DNA of 64,000 bases from Candidatus Thalassarchaeaceae archaeon. Lineage in GTDB: Archaea > Thermoplasmatota > Poseidoniia > Poseidoniales > Thalassarchaeaceae. A program made the position numbers and the translations under genes. The notes below the pieces were generated by a model. It was not told where the DNA came from, searched no databases, and saw only the letters and a list, made by a program, of their open reading frames with translations. Positions 39,244-53,133 of the stretch are shown here, in pieces. Position 1 is the stretch's first letter. Every line of letters begins with the position of its first letter. The stretch lies in NCBI GenBank assembly GCA_943841885.1, contig CALSZZ010000002.1:216262-280261 (forward strand), in the 5' to 3' direction.

Positions 39244-39758
39244 TGGCACATGGTAAGAATCAGAGACTTCGCTTTAAGAGACGTCGTAACGGCCAAACAG
39301 ATTATAGAAGAAGAATGAAGTTACTTAGAGGTGGAGATCTTAGAGCCGTAGTTAGGATATCTAACACTCAAGTAATCTGCCAATTGATTGAATTTGGAAT
39401 GGATGGAGATAATATATTTGAATCTATTTCTGGGCAAACACTTGTTGATAACTATAAATGGCCCAAAAATATTTCTAGAAAATCAGTACCAGCTTCTTAT
39501 TTAGTAGGTTTTGCTCTAGGTAATAGAGCAGTAAAAGCTGGCCATAAAAATGCAATATTGGACATTGGTCTCGCAGCCTCATCTCCAGGAAATAGAGTCT
39601 TTGCAGCACTAAAAGGAATGATAGACGCTGGTTTGGAAATTCCCCACGGTGAATCTGTACTGCCTGATGAAGACAGAATAAATGGATTACACATAAATGA
39701 AAATCTTGCTAAATCAGTTTTAGCTACAAAGAAAGCGATAGAGGGGGCCAAGAAATGA
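39243..39758 (+). CDS. rpl18: Ribosomal protein uL18
   Basis: FKRRRNGQTDYRRRMKLLRGGDLRAVVRISN. Confidence 0.95.
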   Translation: MAHGKNQRLRFKRRRNGQTDYRRRMKLLRGGDLRAVVRISNTQVICQLIEFGMDGDNIFESISGQTLVDNYKWPKNISRKSVPASYLVGFALGNRAVKAGHKNAILDIGLAASSPGNRVFAALKGMIDAGLEIPHGESVLPDEDRINGLHINENLAKSVLATKKAIEGAKK

Positions 39759-40522
39759 GTGAAGAAAATGAAGCACCTGAGGACGAAAAAGTAATATTAG
39801 CACCAGGTTTAACCATGGCTCTATATCCATCAGAATCAGAAGAACCCGTTAGAAGAAGGGGTCCAGATCCATTAGCAGGGCTAAGAATGTGGGAACCACG
39901 CACAAGACTTGGAAGAATGGTTAGAGAAGGAAAAATACTAACTTATGAGGAAGCACTAGAAACAGGTTATCCAATAAGAGAAGTTGAAGTTGTTGATGCC
40001 CTTCTTCCAGATTTGACAGATGATGTTTTGGGTGTCAACATGATTCAAAGAATGACAGACTCAGGACGCCGTGTCAGATTCAATGTATTATGTGTTGTTG
40101 GAAATAGTGATGGTTATGTTGGATTAGCAGTATGCAAAGGAAAAGAAGTTTCTAGCACAATTAAAAAAGCAATAGATAGTGCAAAATTAAATCTTATACC
40201 TGTTATGAGGGGAAATGGCTCATGGGAATCATCCGAAGGACCTGGAAATAGCGTTCCATTCAAAGTTACTGGAAGATCAGGTTCTACAAGAATTACACTT
40301 CTCCCAGCACCTTCTGGTAAAGGTCTAGTAATCGGAGATTATGGCAGACGTGTTCTAACTCTCGCAGGTATTACTGATGTATGGTCTCGTTCCAAAGGCC
40401 AAACACGCTCTACTATTAATTTTGCAAAGGCAACTTTTAATGCTTTAGTGGAATTAAATAAAACTAGAATACATGATTCTGATCGAGATAGATTGCATAT
40501 GAAATCAGGGAGGGAACTTTAA
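39755..40522 (+). CDS. rps5: Ribosomal protein uS5
   Basis: WEPRTRLGRMVREGKI; GRRVRFNVLCVVGNSDGYVGLAVCKGKEV; RSKGQTRSTINFAKA. Confidence 0.95.
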   Translation: MSEENEAPEDEKVILAPGLTMALYPSESEEPVRRRGPDPLAGLRMWEPRTRLGRMVREGKILTYEEALETGYPIREVEVVDALLPDLTDDVLGVNMIQRMTDSGRRVRFNVLCVVGNSDGYVGLAVCKGKEVSSTIKKAIDSAKLNLIPVMRGNGSWESSEGPGNSVPFKVTGRSGSTRITLLPAPSGKGLVIGDYGRRVLTLAGITDVWSRSKGQTRSTINFAKATFNALVELNKTRIHDSDRDRLHMKSGREL

Positions 40523-40992
40523 TGGCATTTTTAGTAATCAGGGCACGCAGCGATCGTGGTGTAACAGTGAAAATAAGGGACACTATGGGCATGCTCAATC
40601 TAACAAGAGTTAACCACGCTACCATACTACCCGATGTCCCATCTTATACAGGAATGCTCGACAAAGCTAAAGATTACATTACATGGGGAGAAGTTAGTCA
40701 TGAATTAATAACTAATTTACTTAAAGAAAGAGGTAGGATGATGGGAGATAATCCTGTTACTGACGCCTCGATAAAGGAAAATAGCCAATATTCTTCAGTT
40801 GAAAAGTTTGCTAAAGCACTTTCTTCGGGAGAAGCGACAATGAAGGATGTAAACAATTTGAAACCAGTTCTCCGCTTACATCCTCCTCGAGGCTCAAAGG
40901 GCTGGGGAGGAATAAAAAGAAGTTACACCGTTGGTGGGGCTCTAGGATTTCGTGGCGAGGCTATTGGAGAATTAGTCTCTAGAATGATGTGA
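40522..40992 (+). CDS. rpl30: Ribosomal protein uL30
   Basis: MGMLNLTRVNHATILPDVPSYTGML; LRLHPPRGSKGWGGIKRSYTVGGALG. Confidence 0.94.
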   Translation: MAFLVIRARSDRGVTVKIRDTMGMLNLTRVNHATILPDVPSYTGMLDKAKDYITWGEVSHELITNLLKERGRMMGDNPVTDASIKENSQYSSVEKFAKALSSGEATMKDVNNLKPVLRLHPPRGSKGWGGIKRSYTVGGALGFRGEAIGELVSRMM

Positions 40993-40993
40993 G

Positions 40994-41392
40994 GTGATAA
41001 ATTTGGTATCAAGAACAAATAAATTTCGTGGAAGTAGGTATCATGGCAGGGGAAAGAAAGCTGGCAGAGGTGCAGGAAAGAGAGGCGGTAGAGGAAACGC
41101 TGGAATCAATAAGCACCGTCTAATGACGAGGCTAAAATATATGCCCAGGCATTGGGGTATGCATGGATTTAACAGACACCCCAGTCTTAGAAAAGTAAAT
41201 ATTTCTATCAATTTACAAGAATTACAAAGTATTGCAGAAGGAGACTCTATCAATTTAGGAGAAATTGGCTACGATAAACTTCTAGGAAAAGGACGGATAG
41301 ATCGTCCAATAAACATAACCGTTTCAAAAGCAAGCGCTCTGGCAGTATCAAAAGTTGAAGCTGCTGGCGGTTCTGTAAATATAGAAGAATAA
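40994..41392 (+). CDS. rpl15: Ribosomal protein uL15
   Basis: KFRGSRYHGRGKKAGRGAGKRGGRGNAGINKHR; GMHGFNRHP. Confidence 0.93.
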   Translation: MINLVSRTNKFRGSRYHGRGKKAGRGAGKRGGRGNAGINKHRLMTRLKYMPRHWGMHGFNRHPSLRKVNISINLQELQSIAEGDSINLGEIGYDKLLGKGRIDRPINITVSKASALAVSKVEAAGGSVNIEE

Positions 41393-41411
41393 TACAATAA
41401 GGGGGGATTAT

Positions 41412-43346
41412 GTGGTAAATCGAAGACCAAATGTCATAGGTCTCGTAGTCCTTGCAATACTTTATTGGGGGGCGCTTTACTATTGGCTAAGAGCAGATTT
41501 AAATTCTGATATAAGAGATGTGCAATTAGATGCTTTAGTTTTATTTTCCCTATCGATACCATATGTTGCATTTGTGATGTGGGGTGCCATGACAGATTTG
41601 CCTGAGTCAGTTGCAAAGATACCTTATATAGGAAAATATATGAAAGCATTAGTTTGGATACTGATATTAATTTCTTTTGCAATATGGGCATGGATTGATC
41701 CTAGCCTAGTTGGATTCTTATTCGTTGCAATAGCTCTACTTGGCCTGCCAGTTGGATTAGCTTTAGCATGTTTCCTGTATACGGGAGATGGAGGGAGTAG
41801 ATTGTACGGTCTAAAAAGACTAGTTGATGTTTACCCAAGTATAACAAAACCAGAAGGGCATGTTAGGTTTAACCAAAAACTTTGGACAACTACTTTGGTC
41901 CTAATAATATATTTCGCAATGACCAATGTTATGATTTATGGCCTTTCAGACTCAACACTCGATATATTCTCGTCATTTAGATCTATCATGGCTGGGGCTT
42001 CAGGTTCAATAATGCATTTAGGAATTGGACCAATAGTAACAGGTTCTATCATCATGCAATTATTCTCTGGCGCTAAAATAATTCAATTAGATTTACAAGA
42101 TTCTGCAGATAAACAATTATATCAGGGAGTTCAGAAAATATTAGTTTTGATTATGATTCCAATTGAGTCAATACCTCAAGTTTATGGATTCTTAGATCCT
42201 TCAGAAACAGTCATTCTGGATTATGGAGTTGGCTGGGCAAATACATTAATTGTATCTCAATTATTCATTGGTTCTTTACTTGTATTCCTTCTTGATGAGT
42301 TAGTAAGTAAGTGGGGAATTGGAAGCGGTATATCTCTATTTATTGCTGCTGGTGTAGCACAATCAACATTCGTAGGAACTTTGTCTCCTCTTCCCACTGT
42401 ACTGAGGGTTCTGCCATTTCCATAGAAAATCCTCCTTCAGGAACTCTTCCAATGATATTTTATGTACTAAGGACTGCTTCTAACTCAGGATCTAGTATCT
42501 GATAATGGTTTCGAACTCATGCTATTGAACCATGCAAATCCAATTGCCGCTTTGATTTCCTCTATTATCGTATTCGTTGTTGTCGCTTATGCCGAATCAA
42601 GTAAATTAGAACTACCTTTAACGCATGGTAAAGTAAGGGGGCATAGAGGGCAATATCCCATCCGTCTTGTTTATGCCAGTAACATTCCTGTGATATCTGA
42701 TGGCTGCATTATTGGCAAACTTGAATATGTTCACTCTTCTATTCTGGAGCCATCCCGTTCTATCTACTACGTCCAATAATAGGTAGAAACGGTTGGGGCA
42801 GTAAGGCAGAATGGTTCGGCTCATACAAGCCAGGGGCTACGACTCCACATGATGGATTTGCATGGTACGCTTCAATGGTAAATGGTGTTGGTGATTGGTT
42901 ATTCCACTCCTCAATCAGACTGGAGACGTATATGGTCATAGCTTTACCACAAATTATGCTACATGTATTTACATATGTATTCTTCATGACTGCTGGTTCT
43001 ACGGTTTTCGCCAAGTTTTGGATAGAAACAACAAATATGGGCGCCAAGGATGTAGCAAAACAAATTGAGAGAACCGGAATGCAGATACCAGGATTCAGAA
43101 AGAACCCAGTTGTGTCTGGAGAGAATCTTGAAAGATATATTCCTCCTGTAACTCTATTCTCTGGTGCCTTCGTAGGCTTTCTAGCAGCAGGAGCTGACTT
43201 TCTCGGTACTGTGGGTAATGCTACCGGAACAGGACTCTTACTAGCAGTAGGTATCATACTCAGGACATACGAACAGATTCAGAAAGGAGCAGGCCATGGA
43301 GATGCATCCTGTCCTCCGAGAGTTCTTTGGGGCAGATTATTGTTAA
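41412..43346 (+). pseudogene. secY: Protein translocase subunit SecY, interrupted by several frameshifts (probable sequence errors)
   Basis: ORF 41412-42425, then SecY-like peptides in other frames: IENPPSGTLPMIFYVLRTAS, LLNHANPIAALISSIIVFVVVAYAESSKLELPL, NGWGSKAEWFGSYKPGATTPHDGF, and C-terminus AMEMHPVLREFFGADYC* at 43346. Confidence 0.85.
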
Positions 43347-43540
43347 ATCTAAGCTATCTGAACATATTTATCGTATTTAATGACTCCAATCTTAATATTA
43401 CTGGTAAATTCATACTCCTCAAGTCACTGTCATCATTGATACCACTGCAGGTCGGCGGACGCTACGTTAACTGGCGTTGGAGATTGAGCACCTAGTGCCA
43501 TGAGTCTTCATCAGGTTAGGACGTTGCCGAGGAAGTGCGG

Positions 43541-43559
43541 CCACGAACTTAGTTCGTGG
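43541..43559. other. Perfect 8-bp hairpin upstream of the 16S gene
   Basis: CCACGAAC-TTA-GTTCGTGG. Confidence 0.6.
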
Positions 43560-43722
43560 TTTAGGAGGTTAACCACAATATGACTTGACCCCGTAATAGG
43601 GGGTGCAAGAAGCAGATATTTCATTCAATTCAAAATGAATGTGATTCTGCGCCAATAACCAATAAGTGAAATTGTGACCATTTAACACAAACTTCGAAAG
43701 GATCAGTGATTTGCACACGCGA

Positions 43723-45190
<1,468 letters not shown>

Positions 45191-45209
45191 AGAAACTCGG
45201 AAACCGGGG

Positions 45210-45233
45210 GGCGGGGCGTTTATTCGCCCCGTC
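45210..45233 (+). terminator. GC-rich hairpin just after 16S followed by a T-rich stretch
   Basis: GGCGGGGCG-TTTATT-CGCCCCGTC then TTCCAACTTTACTCTATTCTTTTTT. Confidence 0.55.
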
Positions 45234-45395
45234 TTCCAACTTTACTCTATTCTTTTTTATTTCACTAGTGTAATAGTAATATTCGTTAACATAATATTAC
45301 TCCTAGGTTTTTTTATTAATACATCAATTCTTAACCTCCAAACTTAGTTTTCCCATTGGAGAAGGTATATACATACTATAGTCGACGCAAGGAAC

Positions 45396-46579
45396 ATGCG
45401 AAGATTACTCGCGACAACTATGATGCTGTTAATGACGACTGCGGCCCTTGCGGGCTGTGCGCGGATCTGACGTTACACAAGATGACGTAGATGCGGCAAG
45501 AGAAGAAGGTAGACTAGCGGAGTATGCAGATAGCAACACCTGTAAGTACACTGGACACAATCTCGAGCGTGGATCTATGAAGTGTGGAGTTAAAGAGTCC
45601 CAATATGGAATGGGTTACTTAGATGCTACAACGGAGTTCGCTCGGTCTTGATATTCTTACTGCAGAGCTGTAGCCGCTGCTCTTGGACTTAATCCAGATA
45701 CTGACGTTGAGTACATCCCAGCATCAGGCTCGGACAGATTCGAGAAACTATCTGCTGGAACAATCGACGTTCTAATCCGTACCACTACTTGGACTACAAG
45801 CCGTGATGCGATCTAAATGCTGATTTCGCTGGAATGAACTTCTTCGATGGACAAGGTATTCTAGTCCGTGAGGATGCTTTCCCGCAGCAGCTGCAGGAAA
45901 CTCAGCATCTGGACTAGATCGTGCTAACATCTGTGTAGGAACTGGTACAACTACTGAAGGAAACTTGGCGGACTACAACACAGTCAATTCAATCGGTATG
46001 GACATAGTTCCAGTAGCAGATGCTGCTGAAGCTACGACAAAACTAGTTGACGGATCTTGTGATGCATTCACAGGCGACATGTCAGCAATGGTTGCAAAGA
46101 AATACACTCTCGAACTAACAAATGCTGATGATACAACTGGATGTGACGGTTGTGATCTATGGATTGCACCAGAACTTCTTTCAAAAGAACCATTGGGAGC
46201 AGCAGTTCGCGATATGGATTCTGACTGGAAAGATGTTGTAACATGGGTATGGTACGGAATGGTAACTGCAGAAGAAATGGGACTCCACTCAGGAAACTAT
46301 GCTGCTGCAGATATGACTAACCCATCAGTTGACAGATTGTTGAATAACAATCTTGGTCTAGGTACAGATACTAATCCTCTACCTGCTACATGGATGCAAA
46401 ATGTTCTATCTGCTGTAGGTAACTACGGAGAAGCATGGGATGACTCATTCTGTGACGGAACATGGGATGCTGGTGTAGGCGGTTCAGACACTATGAGTAA
46501 TTGTGTATTATCTCGTGTAGGCACAGCAAATGCATTAGTATCTGAAGGTGGATTGCAATTTGCACCACCATTGCGTTAA
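45396..46579 (+). pseudogene. General amino-acid ABC transporter substrate-binding lipoprotein (AapJ-like), 5' half frameshifted
   Basis: Signal/lipobox MRRLLATTMMLLMTTAALAGC at 45396, then frame breaks; intact C-terminal 204 aa (VDGSCDAFTGDMSAMVAKKYTLEL...) to 46579. Confidence 0.75.
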
Positions 46580-46632
46580 GTAATTCTGTAAATTAAATTA
46601 AATTAAATTAAATTAAAATCAGATAAACATAA

Positions 46633-46664
46633 ACTCCTAGAGGGGAAATATCTCCTCTGGGAGT
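46633..46664 (+). terminator. Terminator-like hairpin between binding-protein and permease genes
   Basis: ACTCCTAGAGG ... CCTCTGGGAGT (11 bp, one G-T) followed by CCATTTTTTC. Confidence 0.5.
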
Positions 46665-46705
46665 CCATTTTTTCATATTTAAATTCAATAAAGTAGGTGC
46701 TATAG

Positions 46706-48554
46706 ATGGTTAATAATTTTCAGTTATTAAAAAATTTAATCCATCAGACAAAAGAGAGCGGCGTTAATAAAAAAAACATTTTTCTATTCTTTACAATTTC
46801 TTGTTTCTGTAGTAATTCTTTGGAAATATAATTTAAAATTCCTTAATCCTACTTTTAATGCAATTTCTCAAATGTCTCGTTCATTTGTAGTTTCAGGAGT
46901 TGAACAAAATCCTGCTTTTTACGAGACGAGCACTATGGTACCAATTATTCTATTGAGTACGTTGCTATTTTATATATTGGCTCAAGATGACTTTAGAAAT
47001 ATTATTAAAAATCCCAAAGATTTTAAATCTTATCCAACCACTATTTTACCTTTTTTCGCAATTCTGATAACTACAATTCTTTCTATCATGCTAGATTTCT
47101 CGCCACAAAAAGGTATGCCTTTCTTAATCATAGGAACAACTATCTATTTATCCTATTTGATGAATTTTGATAATTCTATTATTACTAAAATATTTTATGA
47201 ACCAAAAGAAAATCATATTGATGCAATAAAAGTTTTTTCTCCTTTTTTAATATTTATTTTAATTTCTATGTTTATATCTCTAATTCCTCTCATTTCGGAA
47301 AATATGGTAGAATTGTTCTCACTCGTACTAATTGTTATGGTTATGCTATCAGGCCTCCATATATTTTCTGAATCAAATAATTTGGCGAATCACGATAAAA
47401 AGAATTCTGCATTAATTTTTACAATAGCTTTACCAATAGTCTTGTATGCAATAACAAGATTACTTTTTTTATTACATAATCCAGACATAGTAACTCGTGA
47501 ACGCTGGGACCTTTCTTGGTCATTTATGGTTGATACAAACCGATTTGAAATAAATGCTTGGCCTATTCAACCAGATTTCCCTGAAGATATAAGATGGAAA
47601 TTTTATGTCGCTGCCATTATCAATTCAGTCCGAATAACTTTGGTTAGCATTGTACTATGTACAATTCTTGGAGTTATCATAGGAGTTACTAGATTATCAA
47701 ATAATAAATTAGCATCTATTTTGGCAACAGTATATGTAGAGATATTCAGGAATCTCCCACTTGCTGTTCTGTTGTTTCTAGTCGCATTACAGCTTGGCGA
47801 ATCGCTCCCTCTCTTTACCGATGAAGCGAATATCTCTGAATTGATGTATTACAGTAATCAGGGCATTTATATTCCTAATCCGGAGACAAATATGTTGATA
47901 TTATCTACTTTATTAATTCTTAGCGTTTGGTCTTGGAATAAATATAAGGATTATAATGCTCAAAAAGATCCGAATTATCAATATTCTGACAATCCACTAC
48001 TTTGGCCCTTAGTACTTATTTTGTGTGTATTTTTAATCTTTTCAAATGCATCTCATCCAGATTATGTCAAGGATGATCCGCTAAATAGAATATTTCTCAA
48101 TATTCCTGGTTCATGGGATATAATAGAAGGTAGCGGTTTCGAAATCACTCCAGAATTTCTTGCCATGATAATAGGTCTTACATTATTCACTGCATCAGTT
48201 GTTGCTGAAATAGTAAGGGGAAGTATTCAGTCTCTACCTAGGGGGCAGATAGAAGCTTCAATATCTTTGGGACTTTCATCTTATCAAAGGCTTAGACTAG
48301 TAATTTTACCCCAAGCCCTAAGGAGTATGATACCATTACTCAACAGTCAATATATGAATGTTTGGAAAAATTCTAGTTTAGCTATAATTGTAGCTTATAG
48401 TGATATATTTTATGTCATATTTGTGATGATGAATAATCTTGGTAAACTTATACCTTTATTCTTATTATTATTAGTAACTTATCAAGCAGGTAGTCTGCTA
48501 ATATCTGGAATCATGAATTTTTATAATTCAAGAGTTACGAAGGTGAAAATATGA
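46706..48554 (+). CDS. Amino-acid ABC transporter permease 1 (AapQ/HisM family); N-terminus probably frameshifted near 46.79-46.83 kb
   Basis: NSVRITLVSIVLCTILGVIIGVTRLS...VEIFRNLPLAVLLFLVAL; EIVRGSIQSLPRGQIEASISLGLSSYQRLRLVILPQALRSMIP. Longest single frame starts at 46872. Confidence 0.85.
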
Positions 48555-50266
48555 TCCCAGATGACAATAAAATAACGGAACAAATCGCAAAAAAAAATGG
48601 AGATGAAGGTGATAATATGTCTCTACAGCGTTATGATTTTGAATTCTTCTGTAAAAAATTATTAAAATCTGAGAGGAGTTTTGCAGGCCGTTCACGATGG
48701 GACCAAAATTATGACAAAGACATACAATTATCAATCGCATGCCTTAGCCTTTCTCTAATATTTTCTATTTATATGATTTCTAATACAATTTCTTCTATAG
48801 AATTAGTAGGTGAAATTACTGAAACTGATAGATTATTATATTCACTTGGAGTCTCTGCTGCGTGGTTTTTAGTTGCATGGTTGATTTCAATATCGTTTAT
48901 CAAAAGATCAAAGATAGTTTGGTTTGAATTGAACTTATCAAAAGTTAGTTTAGGATTTAATAATCTCAAGATTCCAATCCCATGGATTGGTGGCACTGCT
49001 TTAATGGGAATCATATCATCCCTCATCCTCCTTTCCTTAATTCAGTGGACATTAGACTTAACATTAATTACTTCTAGGTGGGATATAATTTGGGCTAACC
49101 GTGCTTCAGTTCTAATAGGGCCAAATCTCACTGAGGCCATGACTCAAGATTATCTGGTTTCAGAAAACTGGAGATTATGGCCGATCTTCTTTTTGGTTTG
49201 TACTATAATTGGATTATCATATGGCTCTTCAAACATTAAAGTACGATCTTTCATACCTGCATTTGGTCTTGCAACTACTATTATTATCGCATTCGCTGGT
49301 AACTCTCATGAAGCAAATTATAATGTAGATAAAATAATATTTAGATTCATACTTGGTTCACTACTTACTATGGCATGTTTCTTTGGGATGAGATTATACG
49401 CAATTAAGGTAGAAGAATATAAATTAAACAAAGCAAAGAGGAATATAGGGATATTATCCATATCAACTTTTTTCTTTACGATTTTTATACTAGATCCTCC
49501 AGAAATAATTGCAAATATTTCAAAGGTAATATCAGATAACATCGCTTTTCTTGAGCCAGTGTTTGAGCCTTTAACTCGAGAAGGTGTAAAACCTTCTCAA
49601 TGGGGAGGGCTATTAATTAATTTGATGGTTGCAGCCGCAGGATGTGTATTAGGTTTTGTTATCGGAGTTATCTTGGCATTCTGGCGTCAGAGTAATTTAC
49701 CAATATTAAAATGGCCTGGTATTGCAATCATAGAAATTGTCAGATCAGGTCCTTTGATTTGTTGGTTATATTTTGCTATGTATTTGTTGCCAGATATTGC
49801 AGATCCATTGTTTACTAATCCTGAAGACTTTGATAATATTCTCAGAATGATGGCTATTTTCAGTATATTCGGTGGATGTTACATTGCTGAAGTAATTAGA
49901 GGAGGTTTACAGGCAGTTGATAAAGGTCAAAAAGAAGCCGCCGTGGCTCTAGGGTTGAGCCCTCTACAAATAAAACTCCAAGTTGAATTGCCAAATGCTG
50001 TTAGGACAACACTGCCTTCAATAGTAAGTGTATTTATTGGTTTATGGAAAGATACTACTCTTTTATTCATAATTGAAATAATAGATTTCTTCAGAATTTC
50101 TAAAACTATGGCAAATACTGACTTAAGATTTCTTGGTGATTTCCTAGAACCAGTATACTTCACCGCATTAGTTTTCTGGATTTTTGCATTCTACTTATCA
50201 CGTGTATCGATGGGAGTAGAAAAAGGTCTCGGATTAGTTAAAGAAGGAGGAGGAGATGCAACATGA
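48551..50266 (+). CDS. Amino-acid ABC transporter permease 2 (AapM/HisM family)
   Basis: [61 protein letters not shown]. Confidence 0.9.
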   Translation: MIPDDNKITEQIAKKNGDEGDNMSLQRYDFEFFCKKLLKSERSFAGRSRWDQNYDKDIQLSIACLSLSLIFSIYMISNTISSIELVGEITETDRLLYSLGVSAAWFLVAWLISISFIKRSKIVWFELNLSKVSLGFNNLKIPIPWIGGTALMGIISSLILLSLIQWTLDLTLITSRWDIIWANRASVLIGPNLTEAMTQDYLVSENWRLWPIFFLVCTIIGLSYGSSNIKVRSFIPAFGLATTIIIAFAGNSHEANYNVDKIIFRFILGSLLTMACFFGMRLYAIKVEEYKLNKAKRNIGILSISTFFFTIFILDPPEIIANISKVISDNIAFLEPVFEPLTREGVKPSQWGGLLINLMVAAAGCVLGFVIGVILAFWRQSNLPILKWPGIAIIEIVRSGPLICWLYFAMYLLPDIADPLFTNPEDFDNILRMMAIFSIFGGCYIAEVIRGGLQAVDKGQKEAAVALGLSPLQIKLQVELPNAVRTTLPSIVSVFIGLWKDTTLLFIIEIIDFFRISKTMANTDLRFLGDFLEPVYFTALVFWIFAFYLSRVSMGVEKGLGLVKEGGGDAT

Positions 50267-51018
50267 ATGAAACAAATGATGAAGAAATAATTATACAAGC
50301 TGAAGGAGTAAAAGTAAATTTTGGAGATTTTTGGGCTCTCAAAGGAATCGATATAGAAGTTCGTACGGGAGAAATCATAGTAATTTTAGGCCCATCCGGT
50401 TCAGGAAAATCAACATTTATACGTACATTAAATAGATTACAACCTCATAGTGGAGGAAAGATAATTTTAGATGGTATACCAATTGATGATGATACATCAA
50501 TTAAAGATCTAAAATATATTCGTTCTGAAGTCGGCTTTGTTTTCCAACAATTTAATTTATTCCCGCATTTGACTATTATGGAAAATATCACACTTGCGCC
50601 TATGAAAGTTAAGGGGATGTCCAAAACAAAAGCCGAAGAAAAGGCTATGGAACTTCTTGAAAGAGTAGGGATACCTGAGCAAGCATACAAATATCCTAGT
50701 GGATTATCTGGTGGTCAACAACAACGTGTTGCTATAGCAAGAGCTTTAGCCATGGATCCCAAAATAATGCTATTTGATGAACCAACATCAGCTTTAGATC
50801 CCGAAATGATAAAAGAAGTACTAGATGTAATGATAGACTTAGCCAAGAGAGATATAACAATGATTGTTGTAACTCATGAGATGGGTTTCGCGAAAGAGGT
50901 GGCAGATAGAGTAATACTTTTTGATGAAGGTTTACTAATCGAGGAAAACACTCCGGATGTATTTTTCGATAGTCCTAAACACGATAGGACAAAACTATTT
51001 CTCGAACAAATCCTCTAA
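50263..51018 (+). CDS. Amino-acid ABC transporter ATP-binding protein (GlnQ/AapP)
   Basis: [49 protein letters not shown]. Confidence 0.96.
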   Translation: MNETNDEEIIIQAEGVKVNFGDFWALKGIDIEVRTGEIIVILGPSGSGKSTFIRTLNRLQPHSGGKIILDGIPIDDDTSIKDLKYIRSEVGFVFQQFNLFPHLTIMENITLAPMKVKGMSKTKAEEKAMELLERVGIPEQAYKYPSGLSGGQQQRVAIARALAMDPKIMLFDEPTSALDPEMIKEVLDVMIDLAKRDITMIVVTHEMGFAKEVADRVILFDEGLLIEENTPDVFFDSPKHDRTKLFLEQIL

Positions 51019-51021
51019 ATG

Positions 51022-51912
51022 TTATATTTTAATCCAGTGAGCAACTCTGTCATGTATTGTACTTCTAAAGGTCAGTAATTTTAGTGAAGGACCTTGTAAG
51101 TTTATTGTTACAGTCGAACCTCTTGTAAAATGAGTTTCTTCCCAGCCATCACTGACGACGTAACCTCTATGCATGTCACTAGTTAGTTTTGTTGATTTAT
51201 TCGTCCATGACCAATATGAACCATCATCTAATCTCTCGCTTCTTGGAAGATCTCTTGATACAAATAAATATTTTTTACTCACATCTTCTAGAGGAAAAGT
51301 AACTCCTTCTATGTTTGCAACATGTCGGAACCATGCTCCTTGTCCCAGAAAAGTTGAGAATAAACATCCTGATGATTTTTGTACTATGTCTATTACTTCA
51401 TTACCCTGGTCTGCATCTCTTTCAATTCTATATTTGGAGGGTTGATATTGATGCGTATTAGCTACCAATAGATCATTAAGGGCTGGGTCTGAAATAATTC
51501 TTTTACCACTTGGAGTTTCAATTTCTGCTTGTAATCGAGGTAGGACATTGATAATCGCCCTACCTTCAATTGCTTCTATTATATCTTCAGCGAAAAAATT
51601 TGGTTCACTACCCATATAAAATCCATATGAACCGTCACTATGTACTTCTCTAGGATGACTATTTACGCCCATTACAGGAGTCTTGGAATCAATTGAGTGA
51701 ACTATTGATGTTAATGTGCCGTCGCCCCCTAATATTATGGCCAAATCCCTATCTAGAAAATCGGACCTACGAACAGTTTCTCTTACAGTATAATCTACTC
51801 TGATTTGACGTTTAGATACCAATTTATCTAATATTTCTTTAATATCTTCAAGTGCCTTATCATGTATTTCTTCGAAATTTTTCTTATAAACAACTAAAAT
51901 GTTCGTGGTCAC
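51022..51912 (-). CDS. NAD kinase family protein
   Basis: LAIILGGDGTLTSIVHSID; MGVNSHP. Confidence 0.85.
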   Translation of the reverse strand: MTTNILVVYKKNFEEIHDKALEDIKEILDKLVSKRQIRVDYTVRETVRRSDFLDRDLAIILGGDGTLTSIVHSIDSKTPVMGVNSHPREVHSDGSYGFYMGSEPNFFAEDIIEAIEGRAIINVLPRLQAEIETPSGKRIISDPALNDLLVANTHQYQPSKYRIERDADQGNEVIDIVQKSSGCLFSTFLGQGAWFRHVANIEGVTFPLEDVSKKYLFVSRDLPRSERLDDGSYWSWTNKSTKLTSDMHRGYVVSDGWEETHFTRGSTVTINLQGPSLKLLTFRSTIHDRVAHWIKI

Positions 51913-52031
51913 TTCAGGCCCTCCAGTATACTATCCTGTCGGCATTCACATATAGCCGCAACGTACAAATATTTACTCTCTAACTTAATATTTCTACATA
52001 GACTCATCAACGATATCCCATTGGGCTGTTC

Positions 52032-53093
52032 ATGAGAGTAGTATATTTGCTGTCACTGCTAATATTGTTCCCTATGATTTCAGGTTGTTTATCAGTTCCT
52101 TTGAATGAATCTTGCAATAGAGAGGACTGCTTCCCTCTTAATAATGAATCCTTCTCTGATATATTATCAAATAGTAACGCTTTTGATGTAATTCAATATT
52201 CAAATTTTTTCCCTCAAATAAAGGTTGAAGTAACTTTGGTTTCTGAATATCAAGAACAGAGGGGGGAGATTTACTGGAATGTTGTTAAAGATGATCATGC
52301 TAAACTAAGTTCAGTTTCTTCAAGGCTAGTTTTAGGGGAAACAGTAGTAATTGATACAGAATATGTCGAAGGGCAAAAATCAAATAATTACAGAGTAGGA
52401 AATGAGTGGTATGAAGGGCGTGATGAAATACCTGAATATTCTAATCCCTTCGTTAAATTAGCACAATCTGCTACAGATAATCCAGATGGATTTTGGCCAC
52501 CATTTGCTTTTGATACGACGCAATTAATTGATCTTGATTGGTCCATAACAGCAGATATTTCTTCAACACAACAGATTGCTAGCTCGTCTAATGAAACCCA
52601 TTCAATATTTATTGAAACTATGGGAATTCCTCCAATTATCACTGGAATCGAAACATATTCTGGCGAAGATAAATTTATTTTACAAGTTACGACGGAAAAT
52701 ATCTCTTTATCTTTAAGAAATGATATCCAAAGGACTCCAGCCCCATTTATTCCAAATCCTTTTCCAAAAGACTCGTCTGAAAATATATCATATTGGTCAG
52801 GAGTAATATCAAATTCTTTGTCTCTTGAAATTAAGCCAGAACAGTTAGAGATTCATGGGTTAGTATCTGAAAATAACTACAGCTCTTCGGTTTCTGTAAT
52901 GAGATTCGATAATCAAAATTTAAATCAAACATTATCTGATGGAACGTGGTGGGAATTTTATTGGATAGATTACCTAGGAGAGAATTTGGTTTCGAATGGA
53001 GATTTGTATACTGTGAGGACGAATACAACAGGAAATATTACCATAGGTATTTTTGATTTATGGGCTAATTCATGGACTAATCAATCTTTTTGA
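52032..53093 (+). CDS. Lipoprotein of unknown function
   Basis: N-terminal signal with lipobox MISGC. Confidence 0.55.
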   Translation: MRVVYLLSLLILFPMISGCLSVPLNESCNREDCFPLNNESFSDILSNSNAFDVIQYSNFFPQIKVEVTLVSEYQEQRGEIYWNVVKDDHAKLSSVSSRLVLGETVVIDTEYVEGQKSNNYRVGNEWYEGRDEIPEYSNPFVKLAQSATDNPDGFWPPFAFDTTQLIDLDWSITADISSTQQIASSSNETHSIFIETMGIPPIITGIETYSGEDKFILQVTTENISLSLRNDIQRTPAPFIPNPFPKDSSENISYWSGVISNSLSLEIKPEQLEIHGLVSENNYSSSVSVMRFDNQNLNQTLSDGTWWEFYWIDYLGENLVSNGDLYTVRTNTTGNITIGIFDLWANSWTNQSF

Positions 53094-53133
53094 TGAATAA
53101 AAAATTTAATTTATTATTATTACACAGGTTTAT

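Noticed and set aside
42311-42502. Separate small proteins in the secY region (42311-42502, 42519-42779, 42875-43495)
   Set aside because: Fragments of one SecY read in different frames.
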